Notes under the pieces: model-generated | What the model saw: only the letters and a program-made list of their open reading frames with translations | Told to the model about the DNA's origin: nothing | Databases searched by the model: none | Made by a program: the position numbers and the translations under genes | Assembly: GCA_902803265.1 (NCBI GenBank) | Contig: CADCPD010000085.1 | Location: forward strand, 1 to 7,211 | Length of the DNA: 7,211 nt | From: an uncultured bacterium | Lineage (GTDB): Bacteria; Cyanobacteriota; Vampirovibrionia; Gastranaerophilales; Gastranaerophilaceae | Direction: 5' to 3' | Shown here: piece by piece, positions 1-7,155 of the stretch | Position numbering within the stretch: the stretch's first letter is position 1 | Layout: each line of letters begins with the position of its first letter

Positions 1-1595
1 GCACGTTGTGCCATAATCATATTTGAAAGTTCACGAGCAAGGTCAACGTTTGAACCTTCCAAACCACCAGTTTGAACCAAACCCATACCCATTGAACCAC
101 CTACAGCATATACTGTTTCACCTGTATTTGGACCAATTGACCATAAGTTATTATTTTTTGATACAAGACCTGCTTCGTTTGTTACCGTAGCCAATTGCAA
201 TACAAAACCTGATGTTTCAGCGATATTCGGGTTCATATCAATTTTATCTGCACCACGAATTACAACACCTGTTGATGTAGTATATTTCCATTCAAAAGTA
301 TTATCTTCATTATTTGCTTCAACCGTTAATTTATCACCGTTTGAGTATGTTGCTTCGATTGTACCGTCATTTGAAACCGAATAACTTTCCAAGTTTACGG
401 CTTCACTCAAAGCGGCAACCGGTTCAATTTTTACAGTGTAGTCAAGAACTTTAGAATAATAATATCCATCAGCACTTTGTTCTGCAGACGCCAATCTGGT
501 TGCTTCAAGGAAGTTTGATGTTCCTGCAGTAAACGATAATTTTGGATTTACACTTTCTGTATCAGTTTCATTATTAGTATAACTTGTACCACCATCTAGC
601 GTAATCTTATAATCAACACCCGGCAAAGTAGGATCAGCAACACTTACAACTCCGTATTGACCTGCAGTTTTAATAATTATACCATTTGCATCGTATAATG
701 GCGAACCATTAACACCAGACCAATAATAGTCCGTACTACCAACAGAAAACTGATAACAATCAACGGCTTTACCTGTATCTTGTGCAACTATTGTAACCTG
801 TTTTGCAATAGTTCTGTCGTACGGAGGTTGAGCTTTAAATGATATAGTACCATTACTGTTTGCCGCTGCAACAACGTGTTCGTTCATATAGTGCGTTGTT
901 CCGCCTTCTGTATCATACACCGTTTGCGCAAGAGTAGCATTTAATTTTGCAACCAGTTTATCAACACTGCCTTCCAAATCTTCAGGTAGTATTTCAAAAC
1001 CAACAGATATTGCATGCGATGCATCGGTATATCTCAAATAAAATGTACCAGCTGTTATATCAGCATCATTTAAACTGTCAACTGTTGCAGCACCAAGCTT
1101 TTCATTACCTGGAGTTGTTACCTTTAAGGTTTGAGGAACATGAATTTTTGATTGCGATGCAGAAGAATTATAAATTTGAGCTGCGCCTAGTACATACATA
1201 CCGTTTTGAGTAACCATATTACCATCTGCATCAAGAGTAAACGCACCATCTCTGGTATAAAAAATTTGTCCGTAAGAATCCATTACCGTAAAATAACCTT
1301 TACCCGAAATCATTAAGTCATCAGTTCTGCCTGTTGAAACATATGTACCTTCCGTAAAGTTTCTTACAATACTACCAACTTCTACACCAAGACCAACTTG
1401 CATCGGGTTAATACCACCTGTTGTTTTTGTAGGAGAGTTACCTGTTGTATAAGTTTTTGAAAATAAATTTTCAAACCTTGTATCAGCAGCCTTAAATGCA
1501 GTAGTATTAATATTTGCAACATTGTTTGAAACAACATTGATTGATGTTGTTGCGGCGTTAATACCACTCATTGATGTATATAGCGATTGCGACAT
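1..1595 (-). CDS. flgE: Flagellar hook protein FlgE, N-terminal 531 residues (3' end cut by window edge)
   Basis: This is the structural subunit of the flagellar hook, exported by the flagellar type III apparatus and polymerised beneath the FlgD cap. I translated it from the ATG at 1595, which has a strong GAGGAGG four bases upstream (1600-1606). The N-terminus (MSQSLYTSMSG, then VVSNNVANINTTAFK) is the axial-protein rod/hook helix. Residues 63-76 (NPMQVGLGVEVGSI) and about 89-137 (TGRTDDLMISGKGYF, YTRDGAF, GMYVLG) form the conserved core strand region. Residues about 140-490 are variable, surface-type domains. Residues 515-531 (SNVDLARELSNMIMAQR) open the conserved C-terminal helix, so only a few tens of residues are missing. 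An expected length near 570 is well above the roughly 400 of Salmonella FlgE and rules out rod proteins FlgF and FlgG (about 260). It contains a single visible cysteine, C280. Its place after flgD supports hook identity. No stop codon interrupts the frame. Confidence 0.93.
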   Translation of the reverse strand, partial: MSQSLYTSMSGINAATTSINVVSNNVANINTTAFKAADTRFENLFSKTYTTGNSPTKTTGGINPMQVGLGVEVGSIVRNFTEGTYVSTGRTDDLMISGKGYFTVMDSYGQIFYTRDGAFTLDADGNMVTQNGMYVLGAAQIYNSSASQSKIHVPQTLKVTTPGNEKLGAATVDSLNDADITAGTFYLRYTDASHAISVGFEILPEDLEGSVDKLVAKLNATLAQTVYDTEGGTTHYMNEHVVAAANSNGTISFKAQPPYDRTIAKQVTIVAQDTGKAVDCYQFSVGSTDYYWSGVNGSPLYDANGIIIKTAGQYGVVSVADPTLPGVDYKITLDGGTSYTNNETDTESVNPKLSFTAGTSNFLEATRLASAEQSADGYYYSKVLDYTVKIEPVAALSEAVNLESYSVSNDGTIEATYSNGDKLTVEANNEDNTFEWKYTTSTGVVIRGADKIDMNPNIAETSGFVLQLATVTNEAGLVSKNNNLWSIGPNTGETVYAVGGSMGMGLVQTGGLEGSNVDLARELSNMIMAQR

Positions 1596-1659
1596 TTTTC
1601 CTCCTCTATGTCTGTTTATTTGTTTTTAAATTTGATTTATCTACTATATTTCCTTATCA

Positions 1660-2127
1660 CTAGTTTTTAACCGATTTAATATATGATATCGGATAAGTTT
1701 TTCCATTTACCCTTATTTCACCGGCACCGGAATCAAACGATGCCTCGTCAACTGTTCCTGTAATAATTGTTTCGCCTGTCTTGTCAGCCGGATCAAATAC
1801 ACTAACCTCTTTACCCAACAAACTTAAAGTTTGCGTTATATTTGCCGAAGATGCATAAGCATCTGATAAAGAGCTTACAAGCCCTGATAATTTTTCAACC
1901 GAACTTGTTGTGTTTTGCGCAGCTTCAAGAGACGAATATTGGGCCATTTGCGCAAGCCATTCCTGATTTGAAACAGGCTCTGTCGGATCCTGATATTCCA
2001 TTTCCTTTAACATCAACTGTAAGAACATGTTTTTATCTGTCATATCTGTTGATGGTGTTCTTGTTGATTGCTGCATTGATGTTTGATTTTTTAACATTGT
2101 CACTTGACTTGTTACCGCTGTTGTCAT
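1660..2127 (-). CDS. flgD: Flagellar hook-capping protein FlgD, short form
   Basis: FlgD caps the growing hook and directs FlgE assembly; the cap is later replaced by hook-filament junction proteins. The protein has 155 residues. After a Thr/Ser/Gln-rich start it shows the FlgD N-terminal domain at about 33-72: FLQLMLKEMEYQDPTEPVSN followed by EWLAQMAQYSSLEAAQN, matching the family pattern of F-L-x-L, Q-D-P-x-x-P and Q-x-A-x-[FY]-S-x-x-E. The tail (LLGKEVSV, then G-T-V, then VNGKTYPISYIKSV) looks like the small beta domain that follows in the family. The fibronectin/Ig-like FlgD domain found in Salmonella-type FlgD (about 230 residues) is absent, giving a size close to the Bacillus-type short FlgD. 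The ATG at 2127 has GGAGG five bases upstream (2133-2137). It lies 17 nt after the fliK stop and 64 nt before flgE, so it is probably co-transcribed with both. Confidence 0.93.
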   Translation of the reverse strand: MTTAVTSQVTMLKNQTSMQQSTRTPSTDMTDKNMFLQLMLKEMEYQDPTEPVSNQEWLAQMAQYSSLEAAQNTTSSVEKLSGLVSSLSDAYASSANITQTLSLLGKEVSVFDPADKTGETIITGTVDEASFDSGAGEIRVNGKTYPISYIKSVKN

Positions 2128-2144
2128 CTTATCCTCCGTCTGTC

Positions 2145-4076
2145 TTAAACTTCTATATCCACATTCCCTGCTCCAACAGCAATTTTTTCAGATTCACCTT
2201 CTGAAATAATTTCCTCATTTTCAGAAATCAATTCTTCTGTTGAAATATTTTCATCATTTTCTTCATCTGCAATTTCAGGATTTACATTTTTTTCAAAATG
2301 AGATTCATTTTCTCCGCGTCTATCTCCTGTTCCTGCAAAATCCTGCTGTTGTGAATTTTCTTCGTTAAAGTTATCTCTGCCAAATAAAAATTCTGATGAA
2401 CTTTCACTTGCAGATGCAACTTTTACACTTACGTTATTTACTGTTACACCCTGATTAGATAATGTTGCTTTCAAGCCGTCTATATTTCTTTCCAACATTT
2501 CTTTTACTTGGAAATTATCCGTCAACATTTTTGCCTGTAAACCATCTTTGCCTTTCATGATTTCTATCGTGATTTTACCAAGACTTTCAGGTGTCAACTG
2601 TAAAGTTATTTTCTTTGTTCCGTTAATATTTTGTGCCTGCATTTTATTATTTATTTGTGACAAAATATCATTTTTCGAAATTTCTTTTGGTTGTTCTTCT
2701 ACACTTTGTTTTTTATCAATAAACTTTGAAAAATCTTTGTTTTGTGTTTCATTGCTTTTTGTTTGAGTTTCAAATGATATTCTTGCAACATCTTCCTGTG
2801 CAGAACCTTGTCCTAAATTACCACTTAAATCACTTTCTCCGCTGCTTACATTTGTAACATTAAGATTTAAAGCCTCTAATTTTGCTTCATCAAGCCCTGC
2901 TTTTTCCATTACTTCTCTAAAACTTAATTTTGTTTCATTTTGATTTGAAGCAGCAACAGGCGCTTCCTGCATAACATCATCACTTACATTTACCAAAACA
3001 TCATTGTTTACAGTATTATCTTCATTTGTAAATGTATCAACTTCTACTGCATCTTTATTTTGAACTGTAATTTTTTCTTTTTGATTATCTGCCAAATCAC
3101 TTTCTTTATTTACATCTTTTGACTCTAATGCTTCCGATTTAAGTTTTGTTCTATCAACTGTTAAATCTTGCTCTGTATCTTTTGTAGTATCAACAGCTTG
3201 ATTTACTGTATTTAGATTATCAGTTTTTTGAATGTCATTCGTTGATAAAAGTGCATCATTTTCAACAGACAAATCAGCAGTCACATCACTGACCAAATCA
3301 TCAGTTAAGTTTGCCTGTGTTGTTTGTAAAATACTATCTTGAGATAATAAAGTATCCTGTTCTAAATCTGTAGATTCAACTTGCTGTAAAGAATCAATTG
3401 TTGACTGATAATAAGCATTTATATAAAAATCTGCAGGAGTCGAACTTTCATCAACTTCATCAATCAATAACAATTGTTCTAAATTTTGCAAATCATCTGT
3501 CTCTGAAAAAACATCCGAATCAACATTTATATTAGATATGCTTATATTACTGTCTAATTCAAGCAAACTATTATCAATAACATCCGTATTTATACTAATT
3601 TCTTCCGATAAACCTGTCTCAGTTGATACATCATTAGTTTCAGCAGTTGACACATTGGTATTATCAGAAGAATTTTGTGTTTTTTCTGAAACATTTTGAG
3701 TTTTTTGTGTACTTTGAGAGGTTTGAGAATTTTGAGTTTTTTGAGTATTTTGAGTTGATTTATTAGAATTAGCAACAGAATTATCAGTTTTTCTGTTTTT
3801 AGTATCATTCAAAGTTTTTGAACTAATATTGTCATTGTTATTATTATTGTTATTACTGCTATTATTGTTGTTGTTAAATTTATTATTTTTAGACAAATTA
3901 TTAGTATTATATTTGTTATCTTTCATCAAATTATTATTTGCAGTTGAAAGAATATCATTAAAACTTTTACCATTAGAAAAAGTTTCCGTATAATTTTTTG
4001 TTCCTGTACCTAAATTAAGTTCTGTCTTTGTAGAATTTAACAATAATGCAGTTGTATCTAATAAATTTTGTGTCAT
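2145..4076 (-). CDS. fliK: Flagellar hook-length control protein FliK, long and low-complexity
   Basis: FliK is secreted during hook growth, acts as a molecular ruler, and through its C-terminal domain switches the export gate (FlhB) from hook to filament substrates. The identifying part is the Flg_hook domain at about residues 470-555, with LQLTPESLGKITIEI, then a helix around QVKEMLERNIDGLKATLSNQGV and a final V-N-N-V-S-V strand. Everything before it is low complexity: an Asn-rich block at 57-83, a Thr/Gln/Lys/Ser repeat at 106-135, then a long acidic Asp/Ser/Thr/Asn-rich linker to about 370. The last 55 residues form an acidic tail. I find no Cys or Trp in the 643 residues, fitting a protein exported unfolded. 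Typical FliK is about 375-450 residues, so this one is long. The ATG at 4076 has GAGG at 4081-4084. It starts 18 nt after fliJ and ends 17 nt before flgD. The family call rests on the C-terminus plus context; the linker alone would not identify it. Confidence 0.9.
   Translation of the reverse strand: MTQNLLDTTALLLNSTKTELNLGTGTKNYTETFSNGKSFNDILSTANNNLMKDNKYNTNNLSKNNKFNNNNNSSNNNNNNNDNISSKTLNDTKNRKTDNSVANSNKSTQNTQKTQNSQTSQSTQKTQNVSEKTQNSSDNTNVSTAETNDVSTETGLSEEISINTDVIDNSLLELDSNISISNINVDSDVFSETDDLQNLEQLLLIDEVDESSTPADFYINAYYQSTIDSLQQVESTDLEQDTLLSQDSILQTTQANLTDDLVSDVTADLSVENDALLSTNDIQKTDNLNTVNQAVDTTKDTEQDLTVDRTKLKSEALESKDVNKESDLADNQKEKITVQNKDAVEVDTFTNEDNTVNNDVLVNVSDDVMQEAPVAASNQNETKLSFREVMEKAGLDEAKLEALNLNVTNVSSGESDLSGNLGQGSAQEDVARISFETQTKSNETQNKDFSKFIDKKQSVEEQPKEISKNDILSQINNKMQAQNINGTKKITLQLTPESLGKITIEIMKGKDGLQAKMLTDNFQVKEMLERNIDGLKATLSNQGVTVNNVSVKVASASESSSEFLFGRDNFNEENSQQQDFAGTGDRRGENESHFEKNVNPEIADEENDENISTEELISENEEIISEGESEKIAVGAGNVDIEV
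3672..3761 (-). repeat. Degenerate Thr-Gln-Lys/Asn repeat in FliK linker
   Basis: Residues about 106-135 of FliK are made of short imperfect units such as STQN, TQKTQN, STQKTQN and EKTQN. The underlying DNA repeats ACTCAAAA-like units several times, giving A-rich runs on the coding strand. It is consistent with expansion by slippage or local duplication. Confidence 0.7.
3834..3875 (-). repeat. AAT/AAC trinucleotide tract coding poly-Asn in FliK
   Basis: Fourteen consecutive codons read as five Asn, two Ser and seven Asn (residues 68-81 of FliK), built from AAT and AAC triplets. It lies in a wider Asn-rich block (residues 57-83). Length changes by whole triplets would keep frame and only alter linker length. 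Confidence 0.8.
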
Positions 4077-4094
4077 ATTTCCTCGTCCCGTTTG

Positions 4095-4544
4095 CTAATT
4101 AAACTTAGCCTGATATCTGGTAGTCGTTATGTCGTCTGCTTCTTTTTCTTCCAAATAGTTTATGTAGTCATTAAACTTCTTTTCTTCTTTTTCTTTTAGT
4201 TTTTCTAAGATTTTTACCTGTTTCAATGCCTCATTAACTTCTATTTGTTTCACCCTTAAAAGTTTTTTCCAATCTGATATAACTTTTTCCTGATTTCTTA
4301 TATCTCCGTATAATTTTGAACTAAAACTTTTGTAGGTTTGCATTCCTCCTATGTCAATATCTTCTTTTTCATAAAGCTTATTTAAATCTCTTATAATATT
4401 CGCTTGTTTTTCATTTAATTCTTCAAGCTTTTCTATATGAAGATTTAAACGCTTTATAACTTTTGCCATTTCAAGTCTTTTATCTTCCAAGACTTTTTTT
4501 CGCATATCAAGCACAATTTGCAATCTAAATGTAAATTTCTTCAA
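4095..4544 (-). CDS. fliJ: Flagellar export protein FliJ (TTG start)
   Basis: FliJ is the soluble coiled-coil component of the flagellar type III ATPase complex. In the known family it sits in the FliI hexamer like a rotor stalk, contacts FlhA and escorts export chaperones. The 149-residue product matches the family length (about 147). It begins KKFTFRLQIVLDMRKKVLEDK, the typical F-x-F-x-L-x-x-V-L-x-x-R opening, and continues as almost unbroken charged heptad-like helix (for example HIEKLEELNEKQ and KILEKLKEKEEKK), with no membrane segment or signal peptide. The start is TTG at 4544; the next in-frame ATG at 4505 would remove the conserved opening, so TTG is preferred. It heads the flagellar run, 18 nt before fliK. 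fliI, the usual upstream neighbour, is not present here. Sequence conservation in this family is low, so the call leans on the N-terminal motif, coiled coil, size and synteny. Confidence 0.88.
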   Translation of the reverse strand: MKKFTFRLQIVLDMRKKVLEDKRLEMAKVIKRLNLHIEKLEELNEKQANIIRDLNKLYEKEDIDIGGMQTYKSFSSKLYGDIRNQEKVISDWKKLLRVKQIEVNEALKQVKILEKLKEKEEKKFNDYINYLEEKEADDITTTRYQAKFN

Positions 4545-4552
4545 TTAACTTA

Positions 4553-4556
4553 CCTC
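4553..4556 (-). promoter_or_regulatory. Ribosome binding site for the TTG start of fliJ
   Basis: The minus strand reads GAGG, an 8-base spacer (TAAGTTAA), then TTG AAG AAA TTT. The spacing is suitable, which together with the conserved FliJ opening supports TTG at 4544 as the start. Confidence 0.65.
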
Positions 4557-4578
4557 ATTCCTTGCAAATAATACTTTG

Positions 4579-4607
4579 CTTATAAACACTTTACTAATTA
4601 ATGTATA
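4579..4607 (-). promoter_or_regulatory. Candidate sigma-70-type promoter for fliJ-fliK-flgD-flgE
   Basis: In the gap between the terminator and fliJ, the minus strand has TATACA (4607-4602; 4 of 6 matches to TTGACA), a 17-base spacer and TATAAG (4584-4579; 5 of 6 to TATAAT). This would start transcription about 25-30 bases before the fliJ TTG, leaving room for its ribosome binding site. The region is very AT-rich, so a match of this strength can arise by chance. I found no convincing sigma-28 (TAAA with GCCGATAA) or sigma-54 (GG with GC at -24/-12) element. Confidence 0.4.
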
Positions 4608-4677
4608 AATTCACATCCTATATATAGTTGATTTGCTTTAATTATTTTTAAAAATTTCATACGGATAGAGGACAAAT

Positions 4678-4710
4678 AAAAAAAGCGGAGCCGTTGGCTC
4701 CGCCTTTTTT
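4678..4710 (-). terminator. Intrinsic terminator of the DHH phosphoesterase gene
   Basis: An 8-bp perfect GC-rich stem (GCGGAGCC at 4685-4692 and GGCTCCGC at 4696-4703) encloses a 3-base loop. On the minus strand it is followed by seven T (complement of 4678-4684) and preceded by six A (complement of 4705-4710), so the A/T runs can extend the stem. It begins about 13-20 bases after the phosphoesterase stop codon. Because it has a T run on both strands it could also stop plus-strand transcription, but no plus-strand gene needs it. Confidence 0.9.
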
Positions 4711-4723
4711 ATTTATATTTTTA

Positions 4724-7147
4724 TTATGCTGCTTTTTGAGCTTCTTTTGTTACAACAGGTTTTGCTTCTTGAGTTTTTCTCATTTCCGCTGTAATTGATT
4801 TAATTAATTCAGGAATTGATTTTCCTTCTTTTTCAGCTTTTTCAATTTTAATTTCTGAACTGTCAGCTTTTTTAGCGATAATATCGTTTACTTTTGCAAA
4901 TACTTTAGCAAAATCTTTTTCTTCTTTACCGTTAATCATAACTTTTAACGGAGTTTCTAAAGTTAAGTCTTTCATAGCGATTCCGCCGCCTGCTGCTTGT
5001 GAGTGACCACCGCCGCCGAATAATGTAGCTGCGATTTGTGCTAAATTTGATTGACCGCTTGATCTGAATGAGAAACTGTATGAATTTTTGTCTGCGATTT
5101 GAGAATTTGCGTTTAATTCACCTTGTTTTTGGTTTTGAGTAATTAAAACAGCTAATCTGTCGTAATCATATGGAGATTTGTATGTTGAATAAGCTAATGC
5201 TTTTGCTGATAAACCTTCTGTAGATTCTTTTACACTGCCCGGCATTTTTAATGAAGTTAAGGCTTGTGAGCTTTTGAATGCAGAATAAACATCATTAAAT
5301 TGAACTTTTGCATCTTGTTTTTTAGCTTCTGCATATACTTCTTGTAAATCATCATAGCTTGCAACAATCATGCCTACGCCTAAATCAGCATCCATAATTC
5401 TGTTTTGTACAGATTTTTCAAGAACTAAATCTCTTGCACCTTTTGTATATGTACCATCTGCATTTTTAACTCTTACATTTGGTAATTCATAATCAAGATT
5501 TAATCTTATCCATTGTTTATCAATTTCGCCGCCGCCTACTTTTGCTAATTCGTTATATAACCATTTTGTCATACCTTCAGGGCTGTATGTAGGTCTTTGA
5601 GTTACAGGTTTTTCATAATCTTTAGCATCGTGTGATGCAACTTTGTCAAATCTGCATGTATCAGTTAATGTACCTGCTGAAATACCTGCTACGAATTGTT
5701 TAGCACTGTCAACAGAGTTTTTAAACATTTTACCTAATAAACCTGCTTTATCAGCTAATGCTGTAACAATTTGAGTTGCTGCAGGAACGGTATCTGCTAC
5801 TAAGAATAAATTATCTTTTTTTACTTTTTCTAAATCTAAACCTAATTTTTTAGATTCTGCTGTCCATTCACTTGCTCTGTGAGGGTGATGGTCGATAAAA
5901 ATTGTTTTATCTGCTGTTTCAAAATATTTTTTGAAGTTTTTGCTTGTTCTACCAGGAACTGGTGTATCTAACATAATAACTAAATCATATTTTTTAGCTT
6001 TACCATTGATTGCTTCAGCATCAAATGTTTTTGATGGGTCTTTTAATCTTTCGATTTCTTTTTCTAATTTTCCGATTTGAGTTTTTGCAGCTTCTGAGTT
6101 GCTACGTTTCAATAATTCAATGTTCTTTTCTAATTGATATACAGCAAATCCGTTATAAGGTCTTTTGATGTTATCTACACCAGGTAACTTTGAGAAATTG
6201 TTAGGAATTTCATCATCAATAGCCATATCAACGTTTCTTTCAGGGAATGCGCCTTTAATTGCTGCTTGCATACCTAATACACATCCAACTGTATCACCAT
6301 CAGGTTTGCAGTGTCCCAAAACTAAAATGTTTTTATTTTTAGGGTCATTAATTTCTTTTGAAATAGTATCAATTGCAGTTTTAATTTCTCTTACTCTGCC
6401 TAAACCTTTCTTTTGACCTTCAATATCAAAGATTTTTTCTAAAACTTCTTTTGGAGAAGTTGGTTCTTCATATACAGCTACTGTTGAAGCAATTGTTTTT
6501 TTATCAGAATCAATTAAACTTGTAAATAAATCTTTTGTTTGTTTTTTAACAGTTTCGTTGTTACCAACATATTTAAATGCAACTTCTATACCAACTGTAG
6601 GGAATGCACTGTTTACACCGCCGTTTACGTTTGTTAATTCAAATTTAAAATTATCTTTTTCGCTTGGATTTGATTCGATTAATTTTGCGAATCTGTTTGT
6701 TAAAGTTACGGGAACTTCACCTATTGTTCCAAATTCTTTATCATTAATGCTTAAAACTTTATTTTTATAAATTTTACCATCTTTTTCGTTTTCAACGATA
6801 TTTATAGAATAATCAAATTCTTTACCTTCTTTCCAGTTTGAAGCTGCTAATTTTACAACAGAATCATCAACTGAATCTTTTCTTCCGCCTGCAGTACCTT
6901 TTTGGTGTTTCATAACACCTGAAAGATTGAAGTTAACAGAAGGAACTTCTTTAACAACAGGGTTTTTAAATTGACCTGTAAAAGATACGTGTAAAGCCTT
7001 ACCTGCACGATTAATATCGATTACTTTATCATTTTTTGTTGAAAAAGTTGCTGTATCTTTAATTTCACCAAATCTGTAAATTGGTTGATTTTTAGCTTCT
7101 TTAATACTAGGAACTGTATTGTTAATTGATATCGGTAAAACTTTCAC
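4724..7147 (-). CDS. Large NrnA-like DHH/DHHA1 phosphoesterase with extra N-terminal region
   Basis: This is a probable metal-dependent (usually Mn) cytosolic phosphodiesterase of the DHH superfamily; characterised NrnA relatives degrade nanoRNA and 3'-phosphoadenosine phosphate, and others cleave c-di-AMP or pGpG. The substrate here is unknown. Numbering from the GTG at 7147 (807 residues), the metal motifs are all present: GHCKPDGDTVG at 278-288, the Asp of VIMLDT at about 394, IDHH at 418-421 and TDT at 495-497. The DHHA1 substrate-binding part ends with SFRSSG, then LFGGGGHSQAAGGG at about 709-722. NrnA itself is about 310-330 residues. Here there are extra pieces: residues 1 to about 265 (no recognised domain, with VSFTG near 54-58), a charged helical insertion around 335-375, extra sequence between TDT and DHHA1, and a Lys/Glu/Ala-rich tail. 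No signal peptide or membrane helix is visible. A terminator follows closely, so it ends its own transcript. The H-x-x-P-D-x-D form of motif I argues for NrnA over RecJ. Confidence 0.85.
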   Translation of the reverse strand: MKVLPISINNTVPSIKEAKNQPIYRFGEIKDTATFSTKNDKVIDINRAGKALHVSFTGQFKNPVVKEVPSVNFNLSGVMKHQKGTAGGRKDSVDDSVVKLAASNWKEGKEFDYSINIVENEKDGKIYKNKVLSINDKEFGTIGEVPVTLTNRFAKLIESNPSEKDNFKFELTNVNGGVNSAFPTVGIEVAFKYVGNNETVKKQTKDLFTSLIDSDKKTIASTVAVYEEPTSPKEVLEKIFDIEGQKKGLGRVREIKTAIDTISKEINDPKNKNILVLGHCKPDGDTVGCVLGMQAAIKGAFPERNVDMAIDDEIPNNFSKLPGVDNIKRPYNGFAVYQLEKNIELLKRSNSEAAKTQIGKLEKEIERLKDPSKTFDAEAINGKAKKYDLVIMLDTPVPGRTSKNFKKYFETADKTIFIDHHPHRASEWTAESKKLGLDLEKVKKDNLFLVADTVPAATQIVTALADKAGLLGKMFKNSVDSAKQFVAGISAGTLTDTCRFDKVASHDAKDYEKPVTQRPTYSPEGMTKWLYNELAKVGGGEIDKQWIRLNLDYELPNVRVKNADGTYTKGARDLVLEKSVQNRIMDADLGVGMIVASYDDLQEVYAEAKKQDAKVQFNDVYSAFKSSQALTSLKMPGSVKESTEGLSAKALAYSTYKSPYDYDRLAVLITQNQKQGELNANSQIADKNSYSFSFRSSGQSNLAQIAATLFGGGGHSQAAGGGIAMKDLTLETPLKVMINGKEEKDFAKVFAKVNDIIAKKADSSEIKIEKAEKEGKSIPELIKSITAEMRKTQEAKPVVTKEAQKAA

Positions 7148-7155
7148 TACACACG

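Noticed and set aside
947..1213. Plus-strand open frame of 88 codons
   Set aside because: It lies opposite flgE, whose frame is continuous and has conserved motifs. The product is Leu/His/Gln-rich with no family signal.
1382..1567. Minus-strand 61-codon frame inside flgE
   Set aside because: It is an out-of-frame shadow of the conserved FlgE N-terminus.
1842..2204. Plus-strand open frame of 120 codons with a hydrophobic stretch
   Set aside because: It is antisense to flgD and the end of fliK. The hydrophobicity arises from reading their AT-rich Asp/Glu/Ser codons in reverse.
3590..3808. Minus-strand 72-codon frame rich in Leu, Ile and Lys
   Set aside because: It is a shifted reading of the repeat-rich fliK linker; A-rich repeats produce Lys/Leu/Ile codons in the other frame. 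I also considered a fliK frameshift, but the main frame is open from start to stop.
3672..3908. CRISPR array or tandem-repeat locus
   Set aside because: The repeats are short, degenerate and in frame within fliK, with no fixed-length spacers.
4545..4677. Sigma-28 or sigma-54 flagellar promoter, or a small RNA or riboswitch
   Set aside because: No GCCGATAA-like or GG-N10-GC element with correct spacing was found. The region is AT-rich without a strong structured element other than the terminator next to it.
6165..6770. Two short plus-strand frames (6165-6416 and 6558-6770)
   Set aside because: Both are antisense to the phosphoesterase, with no ribosome binding site or family motif that I could see.
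4724..7147. RecJ exonuclease
   Set aside because: The GGGGH and DHH motifs occur in both families, but motif I is the NrnA type (H-x-x-P-D-x-D) and there is no recognisable RecJ OB-fold after DHHA1.
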